From Chloropicon primus (lineage: Eukaryota; Chlorophyta; Chloropicophyceae; Chloropicales; Chloropicaceae), in NCBI GenBank assembly GCA_023205875.1, contig CP060760.1, positions 558,001 through 622,000 on the forward strand: DNA of 64,000 bases, given 5' to 3'. Below the pieces are notes generated by a model. It was not told the origin of the DNA. It saw only the letters and a list, made by a program, of their open reading frames with translations, and ran no database searches. Both the position numbers and the translations under genes were made by a program. Positions 18,440 to 28,043 of the stretch are shown piece by piece. Numbering within the stretch: position 1 is the stretch's first letter; each line of letters begins with the position of its first letter.

Positions 18440-19957
18440 TCAGCTGCTGAAGGCGGCCTCTGCGGGCACCCTAAAGCTTATTAGGACCATCCTCTTGTTT
18501 GGCGCGACGTCCCGAACTTCGCGGACCAGAGGAGCCTCGTCGTCAGAAAAATTGACGCCAAGGAGACCCTCGACTCTCTCCACAACCCCCCGGAAGAGGA
18601 TCTCCTTTACTTCCTTGTCGGACATTGCCGGCCTCGCGGCCCCCTCCGGCTCCGGGAGCTGCTTCCCGATGAACGTGTAGCAATGAACCCGAGGAAGGTC
18701 GGTCTCCTTCCACACCCTCCGATCAAACAAGCCTCGGAAGACGTCCACGAAGTCCAGACCGGTCGCGGGAAGGTTGATCACCGCATGATTGAACAGCAGC
18801 GGAGGCTCCTGGACCTCCTCCCCGTTGGGTCCTTTCTTCCTCTTGCCGTTTCTCGAGGTCACGTGCCTCACAAACTCCCTGGCGTCCATGCAAAAAATCT
18901 CGGGCATGGCCTTGGCATCGATCTTGTTCAGCTTGCAGTTCACTTTGGCGTACTCCACGCACTTCGGGTTCAGATCGTTGGCGAGCACCCTGCACCCTCG
19001 CTTCGCGGCCGGGATCGTGAAAGGCCCCACGCCGCAAGTCATGTCAAGGATGCAATCGGTGGGCTTGAACACCTCCGTGATCAGCCTGTTGTGCTCGTTC
19101 TCCAGCCTGCTGTTCCAGTACACCTCCGCGAAGTTGAGCTTGAACCGATACCCGTGCTGGATCACGAGCGTCTCCATTTCGTGGGAGCCGGCGATGACCT
19201 CCATCGGCAGCACCCTGAACTGGTTCTCTATCGCTTGAGTCTTGTTCACCACGGTCTTGATCCTGTCGTTCTTGTCCAATATGACCCGCCCTATCAGGCC
19301 CTTGTACGCCAGCTGCTCGTCCCTCAGGTTCAAGTGAGCGATGTGACCGATGGTTTCGAAGCTCGTGGGAATCTCGCCGATCACGTCCTTGGGAATCAGA
19401 GCACCGAGGACCTGGTCTGCCGTCAAGTATTCGTAGCCCAAGGTATGCTTGTACGGCACAGGCTCCTCCAAGTCGTGCTCCTGCATCAATTCCCTCAGCC
19501 TTGGCTGCGCTTCCGGCGTGCACCCCTCGGCGAGAAGGATCATCTTCTTGTCCGCCGCATTGTCAGGCGTCGAAACGATGGTCTTCACCCTGGGCATCTT
19601 CAGAATCAACTTCGCTTTGGCGAGTTGAGACCGAACCGGTCCTATTTTGTTCAGAGGCACCCGGAGAGCAAGAAGGTTCAGGTCCCTCTTGAACTGCTCC
19701 CTATCAAAGTCCTCCCCTGAGACATTGACAACCCCGTTACTCCCTCCTGCCATCCTCTCCACCCTCCTTCCTCCCTCTCCTCTCCACTTCCCTTTCTCCC
19801 TCTCTCCTTTCCAAAACAACGACGACGAGAGCGACGACGACGAGGACGAGAACGAGGTCAATGGCCCTGGATTCTTCCCCCTCCTGGTCCACGTCAAGGG
19901 CGTCCGGTCGAGCAACGGGATCCAGTTCCAGTTCCAGTTCCGCACCCCTCGGAGCAT
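18440..19957 (-). CDS. TRM5: tRNA (guanine-37-N1)-methyltransferase TRM5
   Basis: A single exon of 505 aa. The N-terminal 65 residues (MLRGVRNWNWNW, then Ser-rich) are acidic-poor and could target mitochondria; an internal ATG at residue 69 (MAGGSNG) could give a cytosolic form, as in other eukaryotes. The body matches TRM5: ETIGHIAHLNLRDEQL, FRVLPMEVIAGSHEMET, the SAM-binding loop DMTCGVGPFTIPAAKRG, ANDLNP, and the catalytic NLP in HAVINLPATGLDF. It makes m1G37 next to the anticodon and protects reading frame. It is divergent to TOP6B. No CTTFCGA-type module is visible on its own side. Confidence 0.95.
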   Translation of the reverse strand: MLRGVRNWNWNWIPLLDRTPLTWTRRGKNPGPLTSFSSSSSSLSSSLFWKGEREKGKWRGEGGRRVERMAGGSNGVVNVSGEDFDREQFKRDLNLLALRVPLNKIGPVRSQLAKAKLILKMPRVKTIVSTPDNAADKKMILLAEGCTPEAQPRLRELMQEHDLEEPVPYKHTLGYEYLTADQVLGALIPKDVIGEIPTSFETIGHIAHLNLRDEQLAYKGLIGRVILDKNDRIKTVVNKTQAIENQFRVLPMEVIAGSHEMETLVIQHGYRFKLNFAEVYWNSRLENEHNRLITEVFKPTDCILDMTCGVGPFTIPAAKRGCRVLANDLNPKCVEYAKVNCKLNKIDAKAMPEIFCMDAREFVRHVTSRNGKRKKGPNGEEVQEPPLLFNHAVINLPATGLDFVDVFRGLFDRRVWKETDLPRVHCYTFIGKQLPEPEGAARPAMSDKEVKEILFRGVVERVEGLLGVNFSDDEAPLVREVRDVAPNKRMVLISFRVPAEAAFSS

Positions 19958-19978
19958 CGAGGACTTTGTTCTCTCTCT

Positions 19979-19988
19979 CCCGCCAAAA
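19979..19988. promoter_or_regulatory. E2F-like site between TRM5 and TOP6B
   Basis: CCCGCCAAAA, the complement of TTTTGGCGGG, lies 22 bp upstream of the TRM5 ATG in the divergent promoter. Confidence 0.4.
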
Positions 19989-20042
19989 CCACGGAGGTCG
20001 TGATCGATCGTGAAGATCGACAGACGGAGGGGAGGGGACGAG

Positions 20043-20160
20043 TTTCAACGACGAGGACGTTTGCGGTGCGGGAGGGGAGGGACTCAAGGCGAAACCTCGT
20101 CGCGAGAGCTTTCCATCGGTACCTCGCGCGATCGTTTTGACCCACGGGAAGGTTTGGGCT
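20043..20160 (+). repeat. Promoter module in TOP6B, part of a dispersed ~115-bp repeat
   Basis: It contains CGCGAGAGCTTTCCATCGGT, ACCTCGCGCGATCGTTTTGA and CCCACGGGAAGGTTTG, preceded by TTCAACGACGAGGACGTTTG. The whole block recurs almost unchanged on the minus strand at 49572-49690, and partly at 49384-49510, upstream of an unrelated gene. It ends 43 bp before the TOP6B ATG. Confidence 0.85.
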
Positions 20161-20202
20161 TTCGATGGATACGAGGCTTTGAGATGAGAACGAGTTGAGA
20201 AG

Positions 20203-22293
20203 ATGGTGAGAAAAGTATCTCAACAGAAGAGTCCTGCGGAGTTCTTCGCGGAGAACAAGACCATCGCGGGGTTCGATACGCCGGCCAAGTCGCTGTACAC
20301 GTCGGTGAGAGAGCTCGTGGAGAACTCCCTCGACGCCGCGGAGAGGGTTGGGGTGCTGCCGGACGTGAACGTGACGCTGGAGGAGATATCACTGGAGAGG
20401 TTTCAAAAGGTAGGAGGAGCTTGAGGGCAACACTCCCAGCTCGAGTAGAGAGTGTCCCCTTTGCTGACGCTGGATTGGTCTCTTCTTCTTCACCCCTTCA
20501 CCCTTTGTCGTGGTCGCCCGCCGAAGCTTTACGGCGTGGAGGCCACGGAGAGGATCGACAAGGGCCTGTACAAGGACGTGGAGACGGAAAAGGAGCGGAC
20601 GGCTCGGATGAAGAAACAGAAGCAAGCGAGGGACAAGGCCGAGAGGGAGGCCAAGAAGAAAGCCGCGAAAACGGGGGAGAGCGTGGAGGATATCTTGAGG
20701 CGACAGGAGGCTGGAAGGAAGGCAGCGGCCACCAAGTCGCGGAGGGTCTTCTACAGGCTGACCTGCAAGGACAACGGCAGCGGCATGCCGAGCGACGACA
20801 TACCAAACATGCTGGGGAGGGTGCTGAGTAGCACCAAGTACAACTCCGTGATGCAAACCCGTGGGAAGTTCGGCCTCGGTGCGAAGATGGTCCTCATCTG
20901 GTCCCAGATGCGGGTGGCACAGCCGATGGAGGTCAAGAGCGCGGTTTCTGGCCAGGGTTTTGTGTCTTTCCACAGGTTCAACATCGACCTGCACAAGAAC
21001 GCCCCGATCGTGAGGGAGCACAGGAAGCTCCAAAACCCTGGCAATTGGAGGGGAACCGAGATAAGCGTGGTGATCGAGGGCAACTTCGGGAGCTACAAGC
21101 AAAAGTTGCTGAAATACCTCAAGCTCATTGCTATCATCACCCCCTACGCCTCGTTCGACTTTAGGTTCGTGGCCGAGGAGGAGAAGAACTCCTTCTACAA
21201 CACTTACACGCGGAGGACGGACAGGATGCCCGAGCCGCCCCGAGAGGCCAAGCACCACCCCTCTGACGTGGACCTGGAGCTGCTGAAGAAGAAGATCGCT
21301 GGGAGCACGAACAAGAAGCTCTCAAAGTTCCTTAGCGGCGACTTCAGCAACATCACGTCCACCATGGCGAACAGGATGGTGACCGAGCTCAAGCTCGACA
21401 TTGCTCCGAGGCAGATGAACGACAGCCAGCTCCTGAAGCTGCACAATTTCATGCAGCAGGTGAGGTTCGCGGACCCGGATGGCAAGGACCTGTCCCCGGC
21501 GGGAGAGTACAACTTGAGGCTTGGAGTCATGAAGGAGCTCAACCCCGACATGGTGGCGACCCACCAGGGCACTGCGTACGCTTTGGAGGGCCACGCCTTC
21601 ATTGTGGAGGCCGCGGTGAGCATTGGGGGCAAAGATCCTGCCATCGAGGCGAACCAATTGAACGTGTTCAGGTTTGCGAACAGGATCCCTTTGCTGTTCG
21701 AGCAGGGCAACGATGTCATCACCAGGACGGCCAACCAACTGAAGTGGAACAAGTACAAGATCGGCTTGGAGCAAGGAATCGGGGTCTTTGTGAGCATAGT
21801 GAGCACCAAAATTCCCTTCAAGGGGACGAGCAAGGAGTACATAGGAGAGAATGACAAGATCTCTGCGGCCATCAAGAGATCTCTTGAGCAGTGCGCCCAG
21901 CAGCTCAGGACAAAGCTTGCGAAGAAGGAGGAGGCAAAGCAGCAAGGGGAGAAGAAGAAGAACCTCGAGCTTTACATCCCTGACGTCAGCAGGGCTGTGC
22001 ACAGGGTCCTGAGCACCCTGAAAGATTTTGACCAGACCAAGAAGCGGTGCATCAGGGACAGCCAAGAGGAGCTCCTGGACGGCATAAAAAAGAGGAAAGT
22101 GCTCGTCACCCATTTCACGGAAGCTCTGAAGAAGTACGTGGACAAGAAGTACGAGGAAGACGGCCTGCAGTATCAGATGCAGAACAAGAACAAGAGCAGG
22201 GTGGAGGACATCTTCCTCGCCAGCTTGGCGAGCGAGCAGAAGCTCATGCCGCCCCTGACGAACGGCGTGTGCACGATTCAGTTCCTCAAGTAG
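20203..22293 (+). CDS. TOP6B: DNA topoisomerase VI subunit B
   Basis: Exon 1 is 20203-20409 and exon 2 is 20527-22293, with a 117-bp intron (GTAGGA...GAAG). The product is 657 aa. The GHKL ATPase has SVRELVENSLDAAE, DNGSGMPSDDIPNMLG and RGKFGLGAKM; a transducer region follows. A Lys/Glu-rich insert (residues about 80-125) after the first helix and a Lys-rich stretch near 570-590 are typical of plant rather than archaeal forms. With TOP6A it decatenates DNA; in plants it is needed for endoreduplication. The subunit A gene is not in this window. Confidence 0.95.
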
Positions 22294-22412
22294 AGGTGCG
22301 GATAGGAACGACGGACCACCGCCAAAGTTGTTCCTTTGTGTAAAAGTAATGTACTACATAGAGAGCCTTGCAAAAACACAACACAGAAAAAAAAAGCCAA
22401 AGAGACCAGCGA

Positions 22413-23207
22413 TCACAAGGATCTGCTCGCCCTCTCTTCTCGGTACTCTCCGTTTGTGGACCACAAGTGGTAGTCGTTCTTCAGTTCTACCATGAAGGAC
22501 TTGAGCAGCGCGTTGAGCGTCCTCCGAAGCACCCCGTTGCAGGACTTCTCCAAGACCGCCGTGGGCAAGAGATTGAACGGCGGGACGACCTCGCACCAGA
22601 CATCCAACTCCGTCGCAGCCTCAAGAACCGGACCCGCTTCGAGATTCCTGCCCTCCTTGAGAGACGTCTTCACCTTGATCCTCAGTCTTTCGTTGATTTT
22701 CATCTTTTCCACGAAGGAGGAGCCCTTGACCAGGCACTCTTCGCACTCGATGTTCACCACGGCGGGATTGTCCTCGACGTTGACCGACATGGTCACCGCG
22801 GGAGCCACCCAGACGTTGAAGAAACTCATTTGGGGCAGCTCGAACAGGAACGTGTTCTCCGACACCTTGGTGATCCTCTCCGGGTCCGAGATGAAGTACT
22901 GCTCGATCGGAAGCTTGAGGTAGGAGTCGACCTCGACTCCCTCGCCCACGGCTCCGTCCACTGGCACCTCGCACTCCGACACGGCGGTCAAGTGTGCCAC
23001 CTTCACTTTCCTGTCTCGTCGCTCATCGACCAAGGCAGCAGCGGTTCCCAGCTCCTCCCCCCTCGCTTTCTCCGACGAGCGCGCCCCCAGCGGCTTCGGC
23101 GCCCTCCTCTTCCTCATCGACGCCCCCGATCCCACCACATCCCGCCGCGCACTACTCGTCGAGCAGCATGAGGGGCCCAGCCTCCCGTTCATCATCACCG
23201 TCATCAT
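22413..23207 (-). CDS. DUF1997 (SRPBCC-like) plastid protein, first copy
   Basis: A single exon of 264 aa. The N-terminal 65 residues are Arg/Ser/Ala rich and fit a chloroplast transit peptide. The body has the DUF1997 pattern found in cyanobacteria and plants: VDSYLKLPIEQYFI, an internal FELPQMSFFNVWVAP strand pair, a DVWCEVVPPFNLLP segment, and a final NALLKSFMVELKNDYHLW helix. It is probably a START-like lipid- or pigment-binding fold in the plastid; no ligand is known. A second family member lies at 48587. Confidence 0.75.
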   Translation of the reverse strand: MMTVMMNGRLGPSCCSTSSARRDVVGSGASMRKRRAPKPLGARSSEKARGEELGTAAALVDERRDRKVKVAHLTAVSECEVPVDGAVGEGVEVDSYLKLPIEQYFISDPERITKVSENTFLFELPQMSFFNVWVAPAVTMSVNVEDNPAVVNIECEECLVKGSSFVEKMKINERLRIKVKTSLKEGRNLEAGPVLEAATELDVWCEVVPPFNLLPTAVLEKSCNGVLRRTLNALLKSFMVELKNDYHLWSTNGEYREERASRSL

Positions 23208-23440
23208 CTTCCCTGCAAGTGCTCGATCCCTTCTCCTGGCGCTGTGTCTCCGTCACTCGCGAAAGCACCAGAGTCCCGAGCAAAAGAAACACCAACGAGA
23301 AGATCCTCCTCCTGCCAGTCTCCTCCTCGCCCTCTTCCTCGCCCTCCTCCTCCTCCTCGTCCCAACTCCCTCCCTTCCTTCCTTCCCCTGGTGGATCCGG
23401 CAATCCTTCTCCTCTCCAGTTGGAGCACCAAGGCCAACCC

Positions 23441-23485
23441 CCTCAAGCGAGGTATCGTGCGAAAGCCCGTGAGACGTACTATCGA
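23441..23485 (-). promoter_or_regulatory. Promoter module of the first DUF1997 gene
   Basis: Minus strand: TACGTCTCACGGGCTTTCGC, then ACGATACCTCGCTTGAGGGG. It is about 235-280 bp upstream of the ATG at 23207 and oriented with the gene. Confidence 0.65.
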
Positions 23486-23834
23486 TCGAACACCTCTTCC
23501 CCTTCCGTCCCTTCCCTCCTTGGTCCTCCGCTCCTTCCGACGCACGCCTCCTGCCACGTCGCACGCACGCTCCGCCAATGAGGCAGCACTTTCAGAAAAC
23601 TGATCCGAGAGGCCAAGGCGAAGGCGCGCGCGTGGACGGACGAGGCGGATTGGGTCGGTTGGTCGGTTTGTCTTCGTGATCCTCACGCACTGGATTCTCC
23701 CGATTCGACTCGAGCATCGCATACTTGTTCCGCTTCTCGTCTCGTTTCAAGGAGTTGCGTTGCGCATCGTTGCGGTTTGCGGTTTCTCGGCATCGTTTGG
23801 TGTTGGCTTGGGAGGAGGAGGCCAGCGGAGGAGG

Positions 23835-25178
23835 ATGGTGGAGGAGGCCAGCGGGGGTGTGAGGTCCGAGGATCGTCCGTTTGGGATCTTGCATCGTAAT
23901 GGTGTGGAAGGGGAGAGGGAGAGGGAGAGGGAGAGGGAGAGGGGAGGGGAGACGGTTTCGCTTTACCAGGGTGCTCAGGGGGTTGCTGGTGATTGTGGTG
24001 CTCAGGGGGGGGTGAAGAGGAAGGCCTTGGCCAACCCAACGACGGATTCCCCCCCTGGGTCGATCTCGGTGAGCAAGAAGCACCAGAGGAGGAACTTGTC
24101 CAAAGAGAGGGCGGTGTTCTGCATAAAACCTGCGAGTGGTAGTGTCGAGTGTGACCTTAGGAATCAGTTGGAGGTGTTGAAGTTTCAAGAAGTCGCCTTG
24201 AAGAAGGAGAGGCTTGAGGTGCAGAGGAACCTCTCTAACGTGCTGATGGAGGAGAACAAGAGGCGACTGGTCCTGCCGATGGACGTGTGGATCAAGATCA
24301 TAGGCCACCTGAACAAGTTCAGGGACCTCCTGCCCTTCAGCATGGCTTGCAAACACTTCCACGAGGTCTGGAAGGAGACGGAAGGCAAGAAGACGAAGGA
24401 GATCTGCGAGGAGAGGAGGTCTCTCATCTCCAACCTCGTCGAGCTTCGGGACATGCATGACAGGTTTCCAGACGACAAGGTGCACCTGAGCTCGAACTAC
24501 CTGGAGTGGCTGTACACCTTCATCATGAACAGCGACGACGTGCCGTTGCTGGTCTGCAGCACAAAGTTCACTCCGACGATGCTTAAGGTCACTCTGTTCT
24601 TCAACCTCGCGGCGCGCCATGGGGACCTCAAGGTGATCAATTGGCTCAGCGAGAAGCTCCGCTACGGGTGCTGCGAGCACCTCCAGATGCAGATCTGGGG
24701 GGAGGACACTTGCTCCTACGCCGCGAGAGGAGGCCACCTGCACGTCATCAAGTGGCTGATGGACGAGGGCTGCCCTTGGAACAACAGCGCTTGCGCTTAC
24801 GCGGCTCGAGGCGGACACGTGGAGACCTTGAAATGGATGAAAAGCCAGGGCTGTCCTTGGAACGAATCGATGGTTTGCTACGCCGCTGCCCGAGGGGGGC
24901 ACTTGAGGCTTCTCAAATGGCAGAGAAGCAACGGAAGCGAGTGGTCCCAAGAACTTTGCGAAGCGGCTGCGTATGGGGGTCATTTGGAGACGCTCAAGTG
25001 GCTCAAGTCAGAGGGCTGTCCTTGGAACACGCAAACGTGCGCCAGTGCCGCGGAGGCCGGTCATTTGGAAGTGTTGATTTGGGCGAGGTGCCAAGGGTGT
25101 CCGTGGGACAAAAGCATGTGCAGGAAAGTCGCTCACAGGCGAGGGCACACACATGTCACGGATTGGATAGGGCAGTAG
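23835..25178 (+). CDS. F-box-like ankyrin-repeat protein
   Basis: A single exon of 447 aa, from the first ATG after an (AG)n/GGGA-rich region. The N-terminus contains a low-complexity GERERERER run. An F-box-like segment follows (LVLPMDVWIKIIGHL, LLPFSMACKHFHEVW). From about residue 265 come at least six ankyrin-type repeats with the 'A-A-x-G-G-H-L-x-x-L-K-W-x-K-x-x-G-C-P-W' signature, each ending CPW. This repeat style is common in algae, oomycetes and large DNA viruses. A substrate-recognition role in an SCF ubiquitin ligase is inferred. The fragment at 46260 belongs to the same family. Confidence 0.8.
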   Translation: MVEEASGGVRSEDRPFGILHRNGVEGERERERERERGGETVSLYQGAQGVAGDCGAQGGVKRKALANPTTDSPPGSISVSKKHQRRNLSKERAVFCIKPASGSVECDLRNQLEVLKFQEVALKKERLEVQRNLSNVLMEENKRRLVLPMDVWIKIIGHLNKFRDLLPFSMACKHFHEVWKETEGKKTKEICEERRSLISNLVELRDMHDRFPDDKVHLSSNYLEWLYTFIMNSDDVPLLVCSTKFTPTMLKVTLFFNLAARHGDLKVINWLSEKLRYGCCEHLQMQIWGEDTCSYAARGGHLHVIKWLMDEGCPWNNSACAYAARGGHVETLKWMKSQGCPWNESMVCYAAARGGHLRLLKWQRSNGSEWSQELCEAAAYGGHLETLKWLKSEGCPWNTQTCASAAEAGHLEVLIWARCQGCPWDKSMCRKVAHRRGHTHVTDWIGQ

Positions 25179-25373
25179 AAAAAGGCTTTGGTTCGGTTTT
25201 GGAATTTATCGCCCCTACTACCCGTGATGACGATGATGATGAGACTCAAGCAGATATATATATCAAAATAAAACTATATATATATTAACGAGATTTTGAT
25301 AAGATAAGATAAGAGATATTTTAATACACAGGTACAAGAAGAAAGAGGAGGGGCTCGAACAGCTGGGTGCTGA

Positions 25374-26516
25374 CTACGCGTTGCGCTCTGAAGCGAGCCT
25401 CACGACTTCGTCTGCGCACCCGTAGCAGAGAGTGAATCCAGACCCGCCGTGGCCGTAGTTGTTGACCACAACTCGCCCATCCTCCAAGCTTCTCGCCTCC
25501 ACGCTCACGCCCTGTTCCCTGTAGGGTCTGAGCCCGACCCAGTGGCCAACAACCTCCATGTCTCTCGTGTAGGCCTCGGGCAGGAGTTTCTTGCACCTTC
25601 TGATGATGTCCTGAACCGCATCTTGGTCGACGTCAAGGTCCCACTGGTTCTCGTCCGAAGTGCCTCCGTACACGATGACATCCCCTCTCGGGATCATGTA
25701 GGCGCTCTCGCCATCACCACCGATTGTCACGGCCTCTGTAATGTGCTCGCGGTTTTTGCAGTGGATGATCTGTCCCCTCACAGGCTTCATGAGAGCATCC
25801 TGCTCCAGACCTTGCAAGTGCGTCGCGTTCCCTATGCCTGCACAATTCACAAGCACGTCAGCCTCCAGGGCCTCTATTGGGCCGTCCACCCTGTGCTGTA
25901 CCAGCTCCCCCCCCATGGAAGTGAAGAGGCGCCTGAGATAACTTAAGTATATGTCGACCTGAACGATAGGTGCTTGAAACTGGTACGCGAGGAAGTCGTT
26001 CTCCATGATTTCGTACTGCGGCTTGTGCGGATAGTACTTCTCTTCCACTTGGCTCTTGGTCAAGAGCTCGAACGTGGGGCAGTCCCCGGCCCAGGGAGGT
26101 ATCTCATCGGCCGGAGAGTAGCACTGCCAGATGTCCTTCACCGCCACCCCGTTCTCCTCGAACTTCGTGCCGTTCGACAGGATGTCCTCGTACGCCCTCC
26201 TCGTCTCGTTCGCCCAGCGCCCCGTCCTCTCCGTCGATTCGCAGAGGTAGGGGAACCACAGCCCCCCTGCACCTCCGGAGGCGACGCCTTGGTTCGGGTC
26301 GCCGCCTATGTTCTCGGCCAAGCACTTGACGCTGTACCCGCTTTCCTGAAGACGGACAGCAGTGCACAAGCCGATCACGCCAGCGCCAACCACAATAGCG
26401 GTGTCCCCACTGGCGCTGCACTTCACCCTCCTGCACCCCTTCCCCGAGCCCCTGGCCACCTGGACCTCCACCTTGCCCCGAAACCCAATCCCTCTAGGAC
26501 CCAACCACCTCATCAT
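25374..26516 (-). CDS. D-amino-acid oxidase family flavoenzyme
   Basis: A single exon of 380 aa. The N-terminal ~38 residues (MMRWLGPRGIGFRG, then basic) suggest organelle targeting. The FAD-binding motif is VVGAGVIGLCTAVRLQESG. C-terminal DAO blocks are HWVGLRPYREQGVSVE and NNYGHGGSGFTLCYGCA, and a central VLVNCAGIG is also diagnostic. The enzyme oxidises D-amino acids (or D-aspartate) to 2-oxo acids, ammonia and H2O2. No C-terminal SKL-type peroxisome signal is present (it ends SERNA), so plastid or mitochondrial location is more likely. The ATG at 26516 (second ATG at 26513) is chosen; the frame upstream has only a TTG. Confidence 0.88.
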   Translation of the reverse strand: MMRWLGPRGIGFRGKVEVQVARGSGKGCRRVKCSASGDTAIVVGAGVIGLCTAVRLQESGYSVKCLAENIGGDPNQGVASGGAGGLWFPYLCESTERTGRWANETRRAYEDILSNGTKFEENGVAVKDIWQCYSPADEIPPWAGDCPTFELLTKSQVEEKYYPHKPQYEIMENDFLAYQFQAPIVQVDIYLSYLRRLFTSMGGELVQHRVDGPIEALEADVLVNCAGIGNATHLQGLEQDALMKPVRGQIIHCKNREHITEAVTIGGDGESAYMIPRGDVIVYGGTSDENQWDLDVDQDAVQDIIRRCKKLLPEAYTRDMEVVGHWVGLRPYREQGVSVEARSLEDGRVVVNNYGHGGSGFTLCYGCADEVVRLASERNA

Positions 26517-27026
26517 CGGATAAGACCAAGACCAAAACCAAAACGCAGGAGGGAGCCGAGCCGTTGTCTGCAAACGAAACCGACGCGACCGAGCGTTACG
26601 ACTGAAAGTTCACTTCCTCTACCCAATAATCACGACGTCCTCCTCTGTCTCTGTCTCTTGTCTCGATGCAATGCAATGGGGATGGCAATCGTGGCGTTGG
26701 CAATGGAGTAGTGGCCTTCAGTTGCAGTGGAAACGTAATAGAATGCCAAGCACAACAAGCAAGGCAGAGGATGAAATCGAGAGGGTTCTCTCCCAACGAA
26801 CGACCTGACTGGCCGTAACGTAACGTGCGCTCCAATGAAGCGAAGCGACAGACAGACAGGAGAACAACCCAGTGACCTCCTGGCGTCACGCGGGTTTTGT
26901 GTTTTGTGGTCAGCAGCAGATCCTGCTGGAGGGGAACGAAGGAGATCTGGAGGAAGGAGGGCAAGGAAGGACGAGGTCGAGCGCCAAGCGGGGGGAGGAG
27001 GGAAGCGTGGATTGTCCTCAATCGAA

Positions 27027-27070
27027 AGTACGCCTCGAGATCTTTCGCCTGATACCTCACTTGGACGGTG
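27027..27070 (+). promoter_or_regulatory. Promoter module of the fibrillin gene
   Basis: GTACGCCTCGAGATCTTTCG followed by CCTGATACCTCACTTGGACGG, ending 35 bp before the first ATG. Confidence 0.65.
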
Positions 27071-27102
27071 GTCCTCGATGGTGTGGTTTGTTGTTTGAGA
27101 AT

Positions 27103-27104
<2 letters not shown>

Positions 27105-27139
<35 letters not shown>

Positions 27140-27143
27140 GATG
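27105..27143 (+). repeat. (ATG)n microsatellite at the translation start
   Basis: Eleven consecutive in-frame ATG codons, then AAG ATG, form the 5' end of the fibrillin coding region. The start codon is therefore itself a trinucleotide repeat. Confidence 0.9.
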
Positions 27144-28039
27144 AGAGTCAGAGGTGCTGGAGGGGGATGGGTGAGGGGGACGAGAGGTGCCCGAGCGGCT
27201 AGGGTCAGGGCAAGCGTGCGGGATGAATGCATCGACGCCATCAGGCCGTTCCGGAGGGGAGAAGGGGCCACAGCGAGGGACAGGAGTCAAATCCTCAATC
27301 TTCTTGAGGTAAGTTTGGATTGAGAGTTTGTGGGTCTGAGAAGAGTGGGCCCAATGCTCGAGAAGGCGGCTGACACAGTGCCGGTGGTGATTACCAAAAG
27401 CGTTTGGAGGACTCGAACGCGTGCAGCTCGTCCGAAATCAGGGAACAGCTCCAAGGCTCTTGGATCCTGTTGTATCAGGCGCCTGTGAAGTGTGAAGAAG
27501 ACCTGAGCGCGTACGAGAAGAGAGCGGTCACGGTGGAAGGGCCGTTCCTGTCCGCCTTCAAGCCGTTGACCAAGGGTCTCTTCAAGACGCTGTCGAACAC
27601 ACAGAACATCCTGGTCGACGAGCAAAAGATAGAGAACATCGCGGAGTTCCGCGTCGCCTCGCGGTGGAGAGGGAAGCTAAACATCGCGGGCCAAGTCGTC
27701 CTCGGGGAGGACAAGGGCGAGGGGAGCGAGGAGACGAGGAAGGCCTACGTTACCTTTTCTTCCTTCAGCCTTTCCTTGGAGGGGCTTGAGGATTTCCTCA
27801 CGATTCCGATCGACAAAGTCTTGACTTTCCTTGGGAAGGACATTCCGAAGGGCTACCTCCTGACGACGGTGAGTAATGCCCTTTTCCCCTTCTTCGCCGC
27901 CGGCGCGAAGCGAGCTGCTTCCCACTGACGCGCACCTCCTGCTTCGTTTGCGCACGCAAAGTACATGGACGAGGACCTGAGAGTGGGAAGGGGCGACAAA
28001 GGAAGTATTTTCGTAGCAAAGCGCATGAATAAATTGTAA
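27105..28039 (+). CDS. Plastid lipid-associated protein (fibrillin/PAP)
   Basis: Three exons (27105-27308, 27401-27868, 27962-28039) with 92- and 93-bp introns give about 249 aa. Exon 1 encodes poly-Met and an Arg/Gly/Ala-rich transit peptide. The mature part has the PAP pattern: RSQILNLLERLEDSN, then LQGSWILLYQAPV, the FRVASRWRGKLNIAG strand region, LTIPIDKVLTFLGK, and the C-terminal YMDEDLRVGRGDKGSIFV. Fibrillins coat plastoglobules or thylakoids and bind lipids. The last TAA lies only 4 bp from the stop of the convergent NFRKB-like gene, so the transcripts must overlap. Confidence 0.88.
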
Positions 28040-28043
28040 GTCC

